Shown: positions 27,801-39,700 of the stretch, one piece after another
Layout of the letters: each line of letters starts with the position of its first letter
Numbering within the stretch: position 1 is the first letter of the stretch
NCBI GenBank assembly: GCA_025917655.1
Contig: CP084613.1
Span: 186,001-250,000, forward strand
Length of the DNA stretch: 64,000 bases
Source: Chlorella sorokiniana
Lineage: Eukaryota; Chlorophyta; Trebouxiophyceae; Chlorellales; Chlorellaceae
Reading direction: 5' to 3'
Position numbers and translations under genes: made by a program
Notes under the pieces: model-generated
The model's input: the letters and a program-made list of their open reading frames with translations, nothing else
What the model was told of the DNA's origin: nothing
The model's database searches: none

Positions 27801-30382
27801 GGCTGCCGGGACGGGAAGAAAGGAGGTGGTGGTGGTGCGTGTGTGTGGGTGGGTGGGTGGGGGGGAGAAGGGGGGGGGGGGCGGGCGGCAGAACGGTGGA
27901 TAAAGGGTGCAGCCGCTTAGACTCAAAGCAGCGCAGCGGCTGCATGGCAGCTGCGACTGCCTGCACACCCAGCAGCAGCAGCAAAGATGCCCGAGCTTGC
28001 AGAAAGGGCGCTGGGTGGCTGCCAGCCAGCGAGTGAGCAGGAGAGGAGGCCAACCTTAGCATACCTGGAAGGCGTTGGTACTGCAGCGAGCGGCCAGGCC
28101 GTGGCGCGCTTTCAAACCGCAGCGTGCCGGGCGTGCGCTGCAGCGCGTACCAAAACGCATCGGGGCCTGCAGAGGCAGGCAAGATTCCGGTTGTCCAATG
28201 AGTTTGGCAGCACAGGCAGCATGCAGGCAGCCTCCGCTTGCAAGCCAGTCTGGTACCTTGCTGCTCCGTGTACCGCTCCAAGCTTCCGTACCGCTCCACT
28301 GCCTCGTCCCGGTGCAAGATCCTGCCACACACGCAGTGGGTACGGTGGGGGAAGGGTCAACGTTGCATAAGGGCAGCAACAATGGGCCCACCGCACCAGT
28401 TGGCAACAGAAGTCGAATGGGTGGCTGCACGCGTTGCTGGCATGACACGCGCACGCTTTCCAGCATGCCCAGCTCACGTGCAGGTACGCAGAATGTTGTA
28501 CGCGTAGTTGCCCGCATCCCAGTGATAGCGGAAGCGCTCGGCTGCAGGCGAGCGGGTGCAAGAGCGGGAGGGGCGTATCAGACGACGTCGCTGCATGCGA
28601 ACCACCATGTTGCCAGCACAAGGCAAACAGCGGGAGGGGGCCACCTGGCGATAGCTGCCCGACAGGTGGCCCGGCAGTAGGCAGCCCCTGCAGCGGCTAC
28701 ATCCCCAGCCTTTAGAGCTCGCTCACCACTCTCCAGGTCCAGTTCATGCACATACACTTGGTTCGTACCGCGCAGCATCTCATCTGCAGGCAAGTGGAAG
28801 CCCACGGCCCAACCGCCCGCCGTCAACCCCCGCCAGCTTGCCAGCGGCCCCGGCCCGGCGCCCTAGAGCTGCAGCGGTGTTGGGCAAGGCGCAGCTGTGA
28901 AGGGTCGCAGGCGCTAGGGTGGAGCCCTACCCTCGGGGATGGGGATGGGGTCATCGGGCTTGGCCACAATGTCCTCCCAGAAGTCGCACCAGCGCATGAC
29001 GGCCCGCACCAGGCCATCTGGCAGCTGCAGCAGGTCGGTTGGAACGCCGGGCAAATGACAAGGAAACAGTGGGCTGCTGCGTTTGGATTGAGTGTGTTTT
29101 GTGTTGCACACTGGCTGCCACGCCAGGCGGCCAAGACAACAGAAGCAGAGGCTGCTGGCAGGGCCCCCACCTCCACAAACGCCAGCACCCAGCCAGCGGC
29201 CACGTCTTCGCGCTCGTCGCGCCGGCGTACCCAAGGCATCAGAACCGCGTCCCCCACGCTGCACGGCGGCAGCAGACGAAGCAGCCCCCGCCCTGTCAGC
29301 TGCAAGCTCACGCTGCCAGCTCAAGCCCATGCCAGGCCGGCCAGCAACAGGCCAGCAGCAGACAGGCTGACACGGGTGCTTGGCGCTGTGGCTCAGGGCG
29401 GAGACTGCTGGGAAGCCGTGCTGAAGCCACGCATGCGACGCACCTGTACGTCACAACCGTGCTCTCCCCTCGCTCATCCTCTTCCCGGAAGCTGACAGAG
29501 CGCCAGGCGGGCGCCCGTGTGGCCCGCCTCCGCCAGGCGTGCCTCCACCAGCGCTGCCTGCCTGCATGGCACACAAAAAGGGGGAGGGGGCCTTCGCAGC
29601 ATATATGGAGCTGGAGGCTTGCGCAGCTGTCAGAGCATAGCGAGAACTGCGGTGCGCTGCCTACGATGCCAGCCCCGCAGCGTGCACAACAGCTGGCACA
29701 GGGCAGGTCGGGTGCACGCACCTGCTGGTGTCTCGGTCAAGCCCCTGCAGCTGATATGCCCGCTGTGTCTGCAGGCAGTCGTCCAGCTGGTCGCCGCCGT
29801 CCTCCCGCACCTCATTGCTGGCACGACGCTCGGCGCCGGGCCTCGGCACAGGCGCGACCTGCGGCTGGGATGGGCCACGCCGCCCGAAGGCCCTGTCGCT
29901 GGACCACTTACAGCCCCAGCTGGCGTGGCTGCTTGCTTTGCAGCCTGCTGTGCGTGGTTGGCCTGGCCGCAGCCTCCGGCGGCGGCGGCCAGTGAGGGCT
30001 CGGCGCTGCCTTCCAGCCCGGGCGGCGCTTGCTCCTGGCCGTCGCTGCTGCTTCCTGCCTGGAATCCTTCCCCTTCCTGCTCCACCTGGCCCTCCTGCTC
30101 AGTGGGTGGCTCGACGCTTGCAGCTGGCCGTGCCGCTCTCGCGCGCCGGCCCGCGTTGCGTTGCTGTGGCCGCGAGTGTCGCCCGCCGCTGCTGGCCAGC
30201 GCCAGGCTGCTGCGGCCGTCAAAGTGTATGATGCGCACCTCCTGATCTGTCACAGGGTTGCCGACACGGGAGTAGGGACCATCCAGCACCAGCCAACTGT
30301 TGTAGCAGGATGCCCGGTGCATCCTGGCGGCCGCCCCACGCTGAGACCGCCGGCAAGCGCCAGATCCTGATGGGCTGGTCAT
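21835..30382 (-). CDS. BAH-domain cytosine-5 DNA methyltransferase with long SIM-bearing tail
   Basis: Transfers methyl from SAM to C5 of cytosine in nuclear DNA. N-terminus: VTDQEVRIIHFDGRSS, an acidic linker, then BAH-type exons (WRSVSFREEDERGESTVVTY, VGDAVLMPWVRRRDERED, GWVLAFVE, NQVYVHELDLES). Catalytic part: motif I MVDLFCGVGCVSEGFAMAGF (about 27725-27790), VLGVDSDRSAHHAYHANFP (about 27400), motif IV HASPPCPALSSVN with the catalytic Cys (about 26800), motif VI ISLEEVSG (about 26400), motif VIII ATNYGAPNTR then RLWMLAAREGFELP, TLREAIGDLPPLGDN (about 24830), motif IX RLQAIPDGFHLKGSLSDMYC (about 23700) and motif X QVGNAVPVTMAYEV (about 23340). About 500 residues follow motif X, including a polyglutamine tract and EVVDLVSDSDDE. 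BAH plus MTase fits DNMT1 or chromomethylase relatives; I saw no chromodomain. Small one-base frame slips occur (e.g. near 29840). The 3' end is 21835 or 21882 depending on frame. Confidence 0.88.
22596..22670 (-). repeat. CAG/CTG trinucleotide run coding polyglutamine
   Basis: Interrupted CTG run on the plus strand, read as Gln-rich sequence in the methyltransferase tail, just before the acidic VVDLVSDSDDE motif. A likely length-variable site. Confidence 0.85.
24424..24492. repeat. 33-base tandem duplication
   Basis: Two near-identical head-to-tail copies of a unit containing CAGCAGACAGCGGAAGCAGC, in a probable intron or poorly conserved region of the methyltransferase gene. On the minus strand it would read as a doubled LLQLNRCFRC. 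Confidence 0.8.
24938..25020. repeat. GGGT/GT/G-run low-complexity tract
   Basis: (GGGT)n passes into (GT)n and then G runs of up to 13, inside a methyltransferase intron. On the plus strand it satisfies the simple rule of four or more G-runs for quadruplex formation. Confidence 0.85.
27838..27892. repeat. G-rich (GGGT)n tract in intron
   Basis: A second (GTGTG)(GGGT)n tract with long G runs, in the intron just upstream (in gene direction) of the motif I exon of the methyltransferase gene. Same strand asymmetry as the tract near 24960. Confidence 0.8.
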
Positions 30383-30723
30383 GCCGCATCAATGATCGAT
30401 TGCGACTGTGATCGCAGAATTGATTGAAGCTGGGGTATTCCCTGCGGCAAGCAGCCAGGGATGGCACCTGCAGGGCCAGCGGGGTTGAAATGCAGTTCGG
30501 AGCCCTCGATACTCTAGAGATTACTGATGATACGGTTTAGAGTACATCGACTAGCGTCCCACATCGTATCCTCAGCTCAGGAGACAGGGAGCACTTTGCC
30601 TGCTGTGCCGTGCTGTGAATGGGCAGGGGCCAATGGTCGATTCTTTGCGTGTTTCACCATAGCGATCACATCAACAGAGGCATACCAGAGATTTCTGAAC
30701 GGACGGGATTGCGACTAGCAGCC
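30383..30723. promoter_or_regulatory. shared divergent promoter, methyltransferase / CSN8
   Basis: Only 341 bases separate the two start codons, which face away from each other. The middle (about 30490-30560) is AT-richer than the flanking DNA and contains TACTCTAGAGATTACTGATG, with no canonical TATA box that I can defend. It must hold promoters and both 5' leaders. Confidence 0.55.
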
Positions 30724-31796
30724 ATGGACGAAAAACTTGCGGCAGTCGCTCAGCTGATGGGAGAGGGGCGGTTTGATGATGTAGCAACGACGTTAGATGA
30801 GGTGGAACTCGAGGTAAGAGCTCGATCGGCGGAAGGATTGCGACCGGGTCTCTCGCCCGCTTGTCCGCCTGTTCACGCTTTCTGGCTTCCGCAGGAGCCC
30901 TCAGCGCTATCGTCGGAGCGATGGCCGCACGCCGTGCACCTCTTGGCCCACATCTATGCCGGCCGCCTGTGAGTGCCGCCCTGCAAGTGCCGTTCTTAGC
31001 TGTCTGTGTGCATCGTCCTGTTCCCACGCACTGATGTTGCACGCATCCGACTTGGGGGACACATGCTAGCGTCTCAGCCCACCTCCCCGCGCTTTGCAGA
31101 GAGGACGCACGCTTCATGTACAAGCGTACACCGGAAGCCGTCAGAGCCGCCAAGCCAGACCTACAGGCAGCCTTTGCTCTGCTCCAACGGGTGTGGGTCA
31201 AAGACTACCAGCACATTTGGACGGCGCTGCAGGTGGGCGCGCCGATCGGTGCCTGCCCTGCCCACCAGCCGTGGCGCCGCCCCTTCAACCTCTGTGCGCC
31301 CAGCACCGCCTTTCCCGGTTGCGAGGCTGCCGCCGCTGCCCGCTCTTGATGCGCAGTTTGGGTGGGGCAAGGACGCGCAGCCGCTGGTGGCGGCGCTCGC
31401 GAACCAGCTACGGCAACGCATGCTGGAGCTTGTGCAGCGAGCCTACGCTTCCATCGGCATCCCCAAGCTTGCGGTGCTGCTGGGCTGCTCCGAGGACGAG
31501 GCGGCGGCAGGTGACGCAAGGGGCAGCTGCGCATCACTGGAACGGAACATTGTTGCCTGCGCAAAAGACCGCCGCCGCGGCCTTTCTGCGTCTATTACAG
31601 TGCTGGCAAGTTAATTATCGGTATGCATCTGCTGTGTTCTTTCCTCCTGTGTGTAGCTGCTGCCAGCAGAGGGTGGCACGTGGCGGATGGCCTGGCGGAC
31701 GTGAAGCGGCCCGACAAGCCGGCAGGGTCCAGCGAAGCGGCGGCGCTACGCAGCCTGGAGCGGCTCACCGAGTTTGTGGTGCACTTGGAGTCTTAG
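30724..31796 (+). CDS. CSN8: COP9 signalosome complex subunit 8
   Basis: PCI-type subunit of the COP9 signalosome, which removes NEDD8/RUB from cullin-RING ubiquitin ligases. Five exons, 30724-30813, 30895-30968, 31100-31232, 31357-31510 and 31657-31796, join in phase to give 196 residues, close to human CSN8 (209). Family signatures in order: a helical N-terminus (LAAVAQLMGEGRFDD), HAVHLLAHIYAGRLEDARFM, YKRTPEAVRAAKPDLQAAF, RVWVKDYQHIW, FGWGKDAQPLVAALANQL, LVQRAYASIGIPKLAVLLG, EDEAAAAAS, GWHVADGL and the terminal KRPDKPAGSSE. This matches the CSN8/PSMD8/EIF3K domain throughout. The start ATG is in a favourable context and the next upstream ATG is out of frame. No frame slips were found, so this is one of the cleanest gene models in the window. 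Confidence 0.93.
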
Positions 31797-32337
31797 CGGA
31801 GGGATTGGTTGGAAGCACAAGCAGCTGCCGAGGATCTCCAGAACTCCCCTCATTTCCCACGAACTCAGGGCTTCGCTGGCAGGTGCTGGCCTCCCGATGC
31901 ATGCTTGGCATCCCCTGCGCTGCCGCCCTCCCATCCCCGCCTCTTGCTGTACCCCCGCGTCGCTGCTGTACTGCTTCCACTGCTTTATGCAACCAATGGT
32001 CTGTCACGTAGCGCATGATGCTGCAAGTGTTGGAGGGGATTGAAGCGTCAGAAGCATCCTACGCAGGGGCCCCAGCGCGCAGCGGCAGCCTGATTGCTGG
32101 CGGCTTGCTGCCATGGAAGGTTAATGAACTATTGCCAGCCGGTTCCTTGACCCTACATCGCTGACGGACCCTTAAAATGGGCGGAAGCTGATCTCAGGAC
32201 CCTTGCTGGTGATCTATCTCGTTGGGGTCCTTGCCGGCGAGATGTGGTGAGATGGCGGCATCCAGGCTGGCCAGCGCCTGCCGAGCCGATGACATTGGGC
32301 GCAGTTTGCTGCTTGGGCACAGAAATTCAAGCACAAA
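31797..32337. other. intergenic region before the metal ATPase
   Basis: 3' flank of CSN8 and promoter/leader of the ATPase gene, about 540 bases, same orientation. Open frames here are short and unsupported; no repeat or RNA gene recognised. Confidence 0.45.
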
Positions 32338-35300
32338 ATGCACGCGTCGCTGCTGTGCAGCGTGGCGCAGAGCGCCTTGGACTTGCGGGGGCATATCCAC
32401 GGCCCCTCCTGTGGGCACACGCGTGTGCAGCACGGCGAACACTATGACTACCTGGTGCGTAGCCAGTCTGCGGACCTGCACTGTCGCTTCTGTGTTGACG
32501 AACCCTCGTTTTTCAAACAAAGCCCCGCGGGCTTCTTGCTGGCATGCCAGCTTGGCTATCTCATGCTGCACGGCTGTGCGGCGAGCCATACTCACCTCAC
32601 CTCCCGGGCCGCTGGCCTCCCCGCCGCCGCCCCTCAGTACTGCTACACCCCCTGCACCGCTTTCGTATGCCGGCCGCATGCCCTTTGTTCGCGCCTAGCT
32701 CGTTCATGGCACGTCGTCGCAAGTGAAGACTGCCGATTGCTTTGATTGACGGCCGTGCAGGTGGAAGACGAGTTGCACCACGTCAGCGACAGCTGCTGCC
32801 CCGACGGCTGCTCCTCGGGGCCCGTGGTCATCAGCCATGGGCCCGCATCCACCCTGACACACCGGTGGGTTGCAGTGTTGCCAGCATCTGGCGTGCGACA
32901 GGCTGCAAGCTCGACCGCCGCTGCTGCTGCCGGGGTCTTTCTCTGTTGTCGGTGGTTGACCAACGCCAACCGCCCCCGCCGCCGCCCCGTGCCACGCGTG
33001 CAGGCGGCCACCGCCCGGTACGGCCCTGGAGCGAGCAGGCTTGCTGCAGCATGCCGCCCGCCCGCCGCCGCCGTGCTCGAGGTCGAGGCGGGGCCGTCGC
33101 CGGCGCTGCTGACCACGCGGCTGTTTGCGGCGGGCATCTGCTGCCCGATGGAGGTTCCGCTGGTGCATTCCATCCTGGACCCCATGCCCGGCGTGCACAG
33201 CGTGAGGCCGCGCCGCCGACTTTCCTCCTGCCGCGAGCTGCTGGCAACTCGAGCCGTCCAACGACAGGACTTGCTGCACACACGTGCACCTGCCGTCGTG
33301 CGCGTCCTCCTGCTCCACCGCTCGGCTGCCTTCCAGACCTGCAGTCCGCATGCCCACCCTCGCCGCACTTCAGTCAATGTTTCCCAGTTCTTTCTTCCCC
33401 ACAGGTGGAGGTGGCGGTGATGGCGCAGAGCGTGCTGGTGAAGCACGACCCGGCGGCGGCGCCCCCGCCGCGCTGGTGGCTGCCCTCAACGGCGCGATGC
33501 TGGATGCGTCTCTGGCGCCGCCGCGCACACAGGCAAAGGTGCGGGGTTGTGCTGTCGAGTGTGCGCATGCACGCGCGTGTTCACTGTTGCTGTGTTTTGG
33601 TAGGGTCTCGGATATCATTTGAACGATGAGCAGCCATGATAAGAGCTCTATGCACAATGTTTCTTGTGGGCAGGGCAGGCGCGAGTGCGGCGCCGCCGCT
33701 GCGTGCTGTTGCCGCGTCCGGCGCTGAACCCAGGCCCCATGCCCAGCCAGCGCCTCCCCTCGCCCCTGTGAGTTTGCTTCCCGGTCGCCGCCCCGCGCAG
33801 GTCAAGACGCGGTGGCTGCCTCCGTGGCACGTGCTGGCGGGCACGGCGCTGCTGCTGGCGTCGCTGCTGCACTACCTGTCTGGCCCCACGGGGGTGCACG
33901 GCCTCGAGTATTTGGAGTATGTGTCCCTGGGCGCTGTAGCGCTGTGCCTGCCGCGCATGGCGCTGCGCGCGCTGCTCGCGCTGCGCCGCCTGGTGAGCGC
34001 GACGGCGCTGGGCGGGACGGAGGGGTTGCGTGGCTCTCATGTCGCGGCCATGCCCTTTCGCTTCCTCGACTCCAGCCACCGTGTCCCCTTTCCGCTGACC
34101 TCCGCAACTGTACCGCCCTGATGCACCGCCCTGCTGTACCGCCCTGCTGTACCGCACCGCAGGTCATGGACATCCACCTGCTGATGAGCCTGGCGGCGGC
34201 GGGGGCCATCGCCCTCGGCGACTACGTGGAAGCTGCCGCCGTGGTGGTGCTGTTTGCGGTGGCGGAGCACTGGGAGCGCTGCAGCGCGGCCAAGGCGCGG
34301 GATGCGGTGGCTGCCGTGCTGCGCCTGCGACCGGAAACAGGTGGGCCGGCCAGTGCAGGGCATGCCGCCTTTGCTGCTTGGGATGATGCGCTGGTTTGTT
34401 GCAGTCGTGTTGCAGACTGACCGTCTGGCCCCTGTCTGTGCCTGTGCCTCAGCTGCGCCTCCGCTGCCTGTTCATTATCCACGGCACCCGCCTTCCCACC
34501 CACGCACTTGCTCACACCTCCCGCTTCCCACCTTGCTGCAGCCAAGCTGGCGGCCACGGGCGAGGATGTGCCGGTGGAGGAGGTGCAGCCTGGGACGGAG
34601 GTGTTGGTGCCGCCCGGGAAGCGGTACCGCTGGACGGTACCGTGCTGGCAGGGGAGAGCGTGCTGGACGAGAGCCTGCTGACTGGTGCGCCCCCAGCAAG
34701 GGAGGCAGGCAGGGCTGCAGGGGCTGGGGCCGGTTGGCTGGGCGGCTCGGTCCGTCCGTGGATGGGTGTGATGAGGGGGCGGGGGAGGAGCTGCATTGCC
34801 TGCCGTGCTTGCTTGGGTTAGAACGGCTCCGTTTCACGCCGAGGTCCGCACGTCGCTGCGCCAGGCATGTTGCAGAGCGTCTGCGCCAGCTGCGGGGGCC
34901 CGCTGGGCTTCCCGACGCGCGCGAACACCCCACCCCACCCCACCCCACCCCACCCCACCACCCCCAACCCCGCCTTCTCGCCCTCTTGCCCTCTTGCCGC
35001 AGGCGAATCTGCCCCAGTGCCACGCGGCCCAGGCGCCGCCGTCCACGCCGGCACCATCAACGTGGGTGCCGCCGCCCTGCTGCTGGCCACCAGCGGCGGC
35101 GCGGCCGACACCGCCGTCGCGCGCATGGCGGCGCTTGTGGAGGCGGCGGCCAGCCAGCAGAGCCCCGCCGAGGCGCTTGTTGCCAAGGCAAGCAGCTGCC
35201 TTTTTCTGGCAGCCTGCGCCGAAACGTTGCCAGGGGCAGCTGCGGGTTGTGCAGCAGGGGCAGCTGCTGTGCATTGCGGTTGGCCGCGGCCTCGCCTGCA

Positions 35301-38300
35301 CAGGCTCCGAAGGTTGCTTGGCAAGCGCGGCGGGGATCCCTGCCGTGCCTGTTCCACTTGCTCCTTCTTGCCGTTGCACCCTGCGCTGCCCAACCTGTGC
35401 CCCGTCTCTTACCCCCTCCCTTCTCCTCGCAACCATTCCCCTCTGCGCAGTTTGCCCGCGTGTACACCCCGGTTGTGCTGCTGGCCTGCCTGCTGCTCGC
35501 CTTCCTCCCCTGGGCCTTTGTGCCCAGCAACGATCGCGGGGTGAGCGCCGCGGCGGCGTGGACCCCCACCTCTTTTGCTGGCTGACGCTGTGTTTGGTGC
35601 CTGCGAGCTGCTGACTAGGCTGCAGCGTGTGTTGGCGCGTGCTTGCCACAGCAGGGGCCGGCCGCTGTGCCGGTGCCCAGCCGCCCGGCGCTCCTCCGTC
35701 CGCCCGGCAGCGCCCTTGCAAAGCAGTCGCCTGAACCGCTTGTGCCGCATGTACCGCCCTGTACCGCAGGACTGGGTGTACCTCTCCCTCCAGGTCCTCG
35801 TCACCGCCTGCCCCTGCGCCCTCGTCCTTTCCACCCCCGCCGCCGTGGTATGTGCGCTGGCCCGCGCCGCCGGCAGGGGCGTGCTGATCAAGAGCGGCGC
35901 TGCGCTGGAGGCTCTCCGACGGGTGGGGCGGCGGCACAGGCTGCCTGCCTGGCTTCCTTTGTGTTCTCGTGTCAGCATGCATTGTGTTCTCGCGTCAGCA
36001 TGCAAACCTGTTACAGTCTGAGGGGCTATCACTGCGTCTTTTGCATGTCATGCCGCGCCGCCCCTTGTGGCAAGCAGCTGCTCCTCGCCACAATGAGGGC
36101 GCCTGCTGGTGCGCCGCCCTGACCGCTGCCCTCCCCTTCCGCCCCTGCCTGCTGGGCTGATGCGCTGCAGATCAGCGTGGTGAGCTTCGACAAGACGGGG
36201 ACCCTCACCAAGGGCAGCTTCCAAGTGGTTTCCTGCCAGGTCAGCGCCGCCCGCGCAGCTGGCAATGCATCCCAGCCTTACAACTGCGCCGCTTTTGCAG
36301 GGCGCTGCGTTGGGAGAACGCCGCCCGCTCCACACCGCCCACTCCACACCCACATCCCACCTGCACACTCGCCCTTGGGCCTGCAGTACGCCCCCGGCTG
36401 CCCTCCCGGGAGCTGCTGCGCCTTCTGGGCTCCCTCGAGCGCGGCTCCTCCCACCCGCCGCCGCCGCCATCATGGGCTACGCTGCTTCGCAGGCGCGCAG
36501 GAGCTGCGCTTCTGAGCGCCTGCTGGGCTGTTTTCCGCCCTGCCTCACCCATAGCCCTCCCCTGGCGCAATCGCTCGCTGCGCCTGTGTGGAGCCCTGCT
36601 GCGCTCCGCGCCGCCTGGCTGGTTTTGGGCCCTGCGTTTTGTTCGGCCCACGTCCTGCCTGTCTCGGCCCTTTGCTGCCTGCCGCGCCTAGCCCTCCTCG
36701 GGCCCTCCTCTCAGCCGGCCTGCTGGGCCGTGCTCCGGCCCCCGCCTCTGCCTGAGCCCTTTCAAGCGGATCGATGCGGGTTCCCGCCGGGCGGCTGGCT
36801 GCCGGTGGACGCCCAGTGGCCGCCGCTTCGCCGGCTCATGCCTGGGCCTCTGAATCCCCGGCTGGCTGCAGGGCGCTGTGTGCGACGCGTCCGTGGAGGG
36901 TCTTGAGCTGGTGCCGGGCGGCGGGCTGGTGGCCTGCGTGGACGGGCGCCGCGTGGCGGCGGGCACAGCCGCGCTGCTGGGGCGGGAGGGCGTGGCGGGC
37001 GAGGAGGTGGCGGCGGCACAGGCGGCGGTGGCCGCCGACGGAGCCACCGCCTGCCTGGTGGCGGTGGACGGCCGCTTTGCTGGCTGGCTGAGGTGGGAGG
37101 CGCTCGCCAAAAAGAGAAAGCAAGAAAATTGTAGCTTCCATATGTGCATCTGGCTGCCTTGCCTGGGGGCCCAAGAGGTACCTCCCTTGCCAGCCTCTGC
37201 AGCGCCGTACCCGCAGCGCTCGCCTGAGCCGCTGAGAGGCGGGGCCCTGCCGCTGCCGCCGCCGCCACCGCCACCGCACCACGGCTCCGCCGCAGCTTGA
37301 TTGACCACGCTTTTCGCCGCCTCTGCCCTTTAACCTTGTGCCCGCTCCACTTCCCTCCTCGCAGCGCACGCGACGTGGTGCGCCCAGAAGCCGCCGAGGC
37401 CGTGGCGCTGCTGCGCCGCGCCGGCGTGGGAGTGGCGATGCTGACGGGCGACGCGCGGGCGCGCGGCGGGCGCGCGCCGCCGCGGCCGGCATCCCGGCCG
37501 CCGCCGTGTTTGCGGAGCTGCTTCCGCAAGAGAAGCTGGACAAGGTGTGGGTCTACCCCCTGTTTTTGTTGCTTATCTCTTTCTGCCAACCTGTTGTTTG
37601 TGGTGCTGCTTTAATGGGTGTGACGGCGCGGTCGCTGCATTCCGCACGAAAATGAATACTGTTGGGGTCCGCGCCACCGAGGGGGCAGCAAGCAGGGGCG
37701 CGATGGCTGCCGCTGGAGGCCCTGCGCCCCTCCTCAGCCAGCCGGGCCCCTGCTGCAGTCCTCTCCCTTGCTTTATAAGGCACCCATCTGTGAGTCCCTT
37801 CCATTGATCAACGCTTCCGTGATCGCTGCCTGGTGTCCCTGTTGCAGGTGGCAGAACTGAAGTGCCCCGCCGATGCCCCCGCCGTCGCCGGCTGCTGCCC
37901 GGCGTGCTCCCCTCCGCCACCTGCTGCCTGCGCCCGGCCACCGCCGCCCCGCGTCTGGGTCGCACACTGCGGCGACGGCGTGAACGATGCACCCGCGCTG
38001 GCGGCAGCCGACGCAGGCATCGCGATGGGCGTGGCGGGCAGTGCAGCCGCGCTGGAGGCGGGGTCGGGTGGGCAAGCTGCCGCCGCCGCTGCGTGTGCTG
38101 TGCGATCAAGTGTGCCATTCGCATAGCTTACAGCTTGGGCGGAGGCAAGGGTCGGTGGGCAAGCGGCTGCCGCGGCGGTTGGTTGTCGCGGTCGCTGTGC
38201 GCTGCGCGGCAAGCGCGGCGGTCTTGTGGCTGCCGTGGGGGTGTGTGACACACACTGGCCTTGGCCCCCAACCGCACTGTCCCCGCCCCCAACCGCACCG

Positions 38301-39676
38301 CAGTGGCCCTCTTCACAAACGACCTGCGCGCTGTGCCCGCTGCGCTGCTGCTGGCGCGCGCCGCCGGCGCCAACATCTGGCAGAACATCGCCTTCTCCGT
38401 GATCACCAAGGTGGGCTGCGCTGGGCTGCACATCCCCGCCCCCAAAACCCGCTGCTCCGCGCCGAGAATCCGCCGCCGTCATTGCTCATGGTAGCCCACA
38501 AGCTGACCCACAAGCTGGCCTATACGCCCCCGGTGCAGGTGGCGGTGCTGGTGCCGGCGGTGTTGGGGCGCTTCACGCTGTGGGGCGCTGTGCTGGTGGA
38601 TGTCGGCTCCTCGCTGCTGGTGGTGGCCAATGCCCTCAGGTGGGCAGGTGCAGGGGCGGTGTGTGCATGCGTGCGACGGCGTGTGCCGAGTGTGTGATAG
38701 TGGGTGGTGGGTGGGTCTGGGTGAATGGCAGCATCGGCGGATGGCGTTGGTGGGCGTGCACATGCTTTCTTTGGTTAAAAAGGTTCCAGCAGAGCTGCCG
38801 CTAGGTCACGGCGGTGGGCTGCACACCACGACCCCGCTCAGCCCTGCCTGCGGTCGCATGCAGCCTACCCCACCCCCCCACACCTCCTTGCTGCAGGCTG
38901 CTCCGCTGGCGCTGGCCGTACGCCAAGGCAGGGAAGACGGCGGGGACTTGCTGCGTGGGGGCAGGTGCAGCAGCGCCGCCGCCGGCGAGCGCAAGCCCGC
39001 TAGCGAACACCACTCGCATGGCGGGGAGTGTGGCAGTGCATGCGGCGATGATAAGCACGCCCACGGCAGCCACCACCACCACCACCACTCGCAGTCCGGG
39101 CCGGCAGCTGGCAGCAAAGGTGGCTGCTGCTCGGGGCACGGCTGCTCCAAGCAGGCCCCGGCAGCTGCTGCAGCGTGCAACACGTCGTGCAGCAGCGGCA
39201 GCAGCAACCGCCATGTCCCAGCTGCTGCAACCAAGCCGGCCTGCTGTGCTGCTCAAAGCTGCGGCAGCACACAGGCGGCGTCAGCCGCTGTTGCTGAGCA
39301 GCCGCCCGCCAGCAAGGGCGGCTGCTGCTCTGCGGGCAAGTGCGGCGGTGGCAGCAGCGCTGCTGCTCCCACACCCTGCCATGACCAGGGACACCCGCAC
39401 GAGCACCGTTCTGATGCTGCAAGCGCAGCCTCTGCAAAGGGCAGTGGCTGCTGCTCCCACAAGCACTCCAGTCCCAACCCGCATGGCGACGGCGGGCCCA
39501 AGCACCTCCCACGCACATGCCTGCTCTCATTGACAAGCAGCAGAGGAAAATTACAGCAAGACAATCTTGTTTTTCTTTTTGAACTGGCCCATCCCGCTTC
39601 TGTGTTTCTTCAGAGAGGAGAACACCAGCCAAGATTTAAGCAACCCTTTTGTTTCATCATAAGAAAAAATAAGTAG
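32338..39676 (+). CDS. P1B-type heavy-metal ATPase (Zn/Cd class, HMA2/3/4-like)
   Basis: Metal-exporting membrane pump. N-terminus (ATG 32338): [17 protein letters not shown], then an HMA domain with the plant-type [12 protein letters not shown]. Membrane exons: [52 protein letters not shown]. Actuator TG(E)SAPVPRGPG; ion-site helix [15 protein letters not shown] (about 35805); phosphorylation DKTGTLTKG (Asp codon about 36189); SHPPAAA for the conserved [26 protein letters not shown] (about 37970); last helices [12 protein letters not shown] and [21 protein letters not shown] plus GICC indicates the Zn/Cd/Pb group. The cytosolic tail has repeated [10 protein letters not shown]-type motifs and a six-His run. 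One-base frame slips near 34625, 36455, 37475 and 38935. One intron (36493-36871) appears to start with GC. The stop is 39676 in the tail's main frame; an alternative frame ends in SHAHACSH at 39533. Confidence 0.92.
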
Positions 39677-39691
39677 TGGAGACGGCCAATG

Positions 39692-39697
39692 GTAAAA
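39692..39697 (-). terminator. RNA polymerase III T-run
   Basis: A TTTT run on the minus strand a few bases past the tRNA 3' end, the usual Pol III stop. Confidence 0.6.
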
Positions 39698-39700
39698 CGT

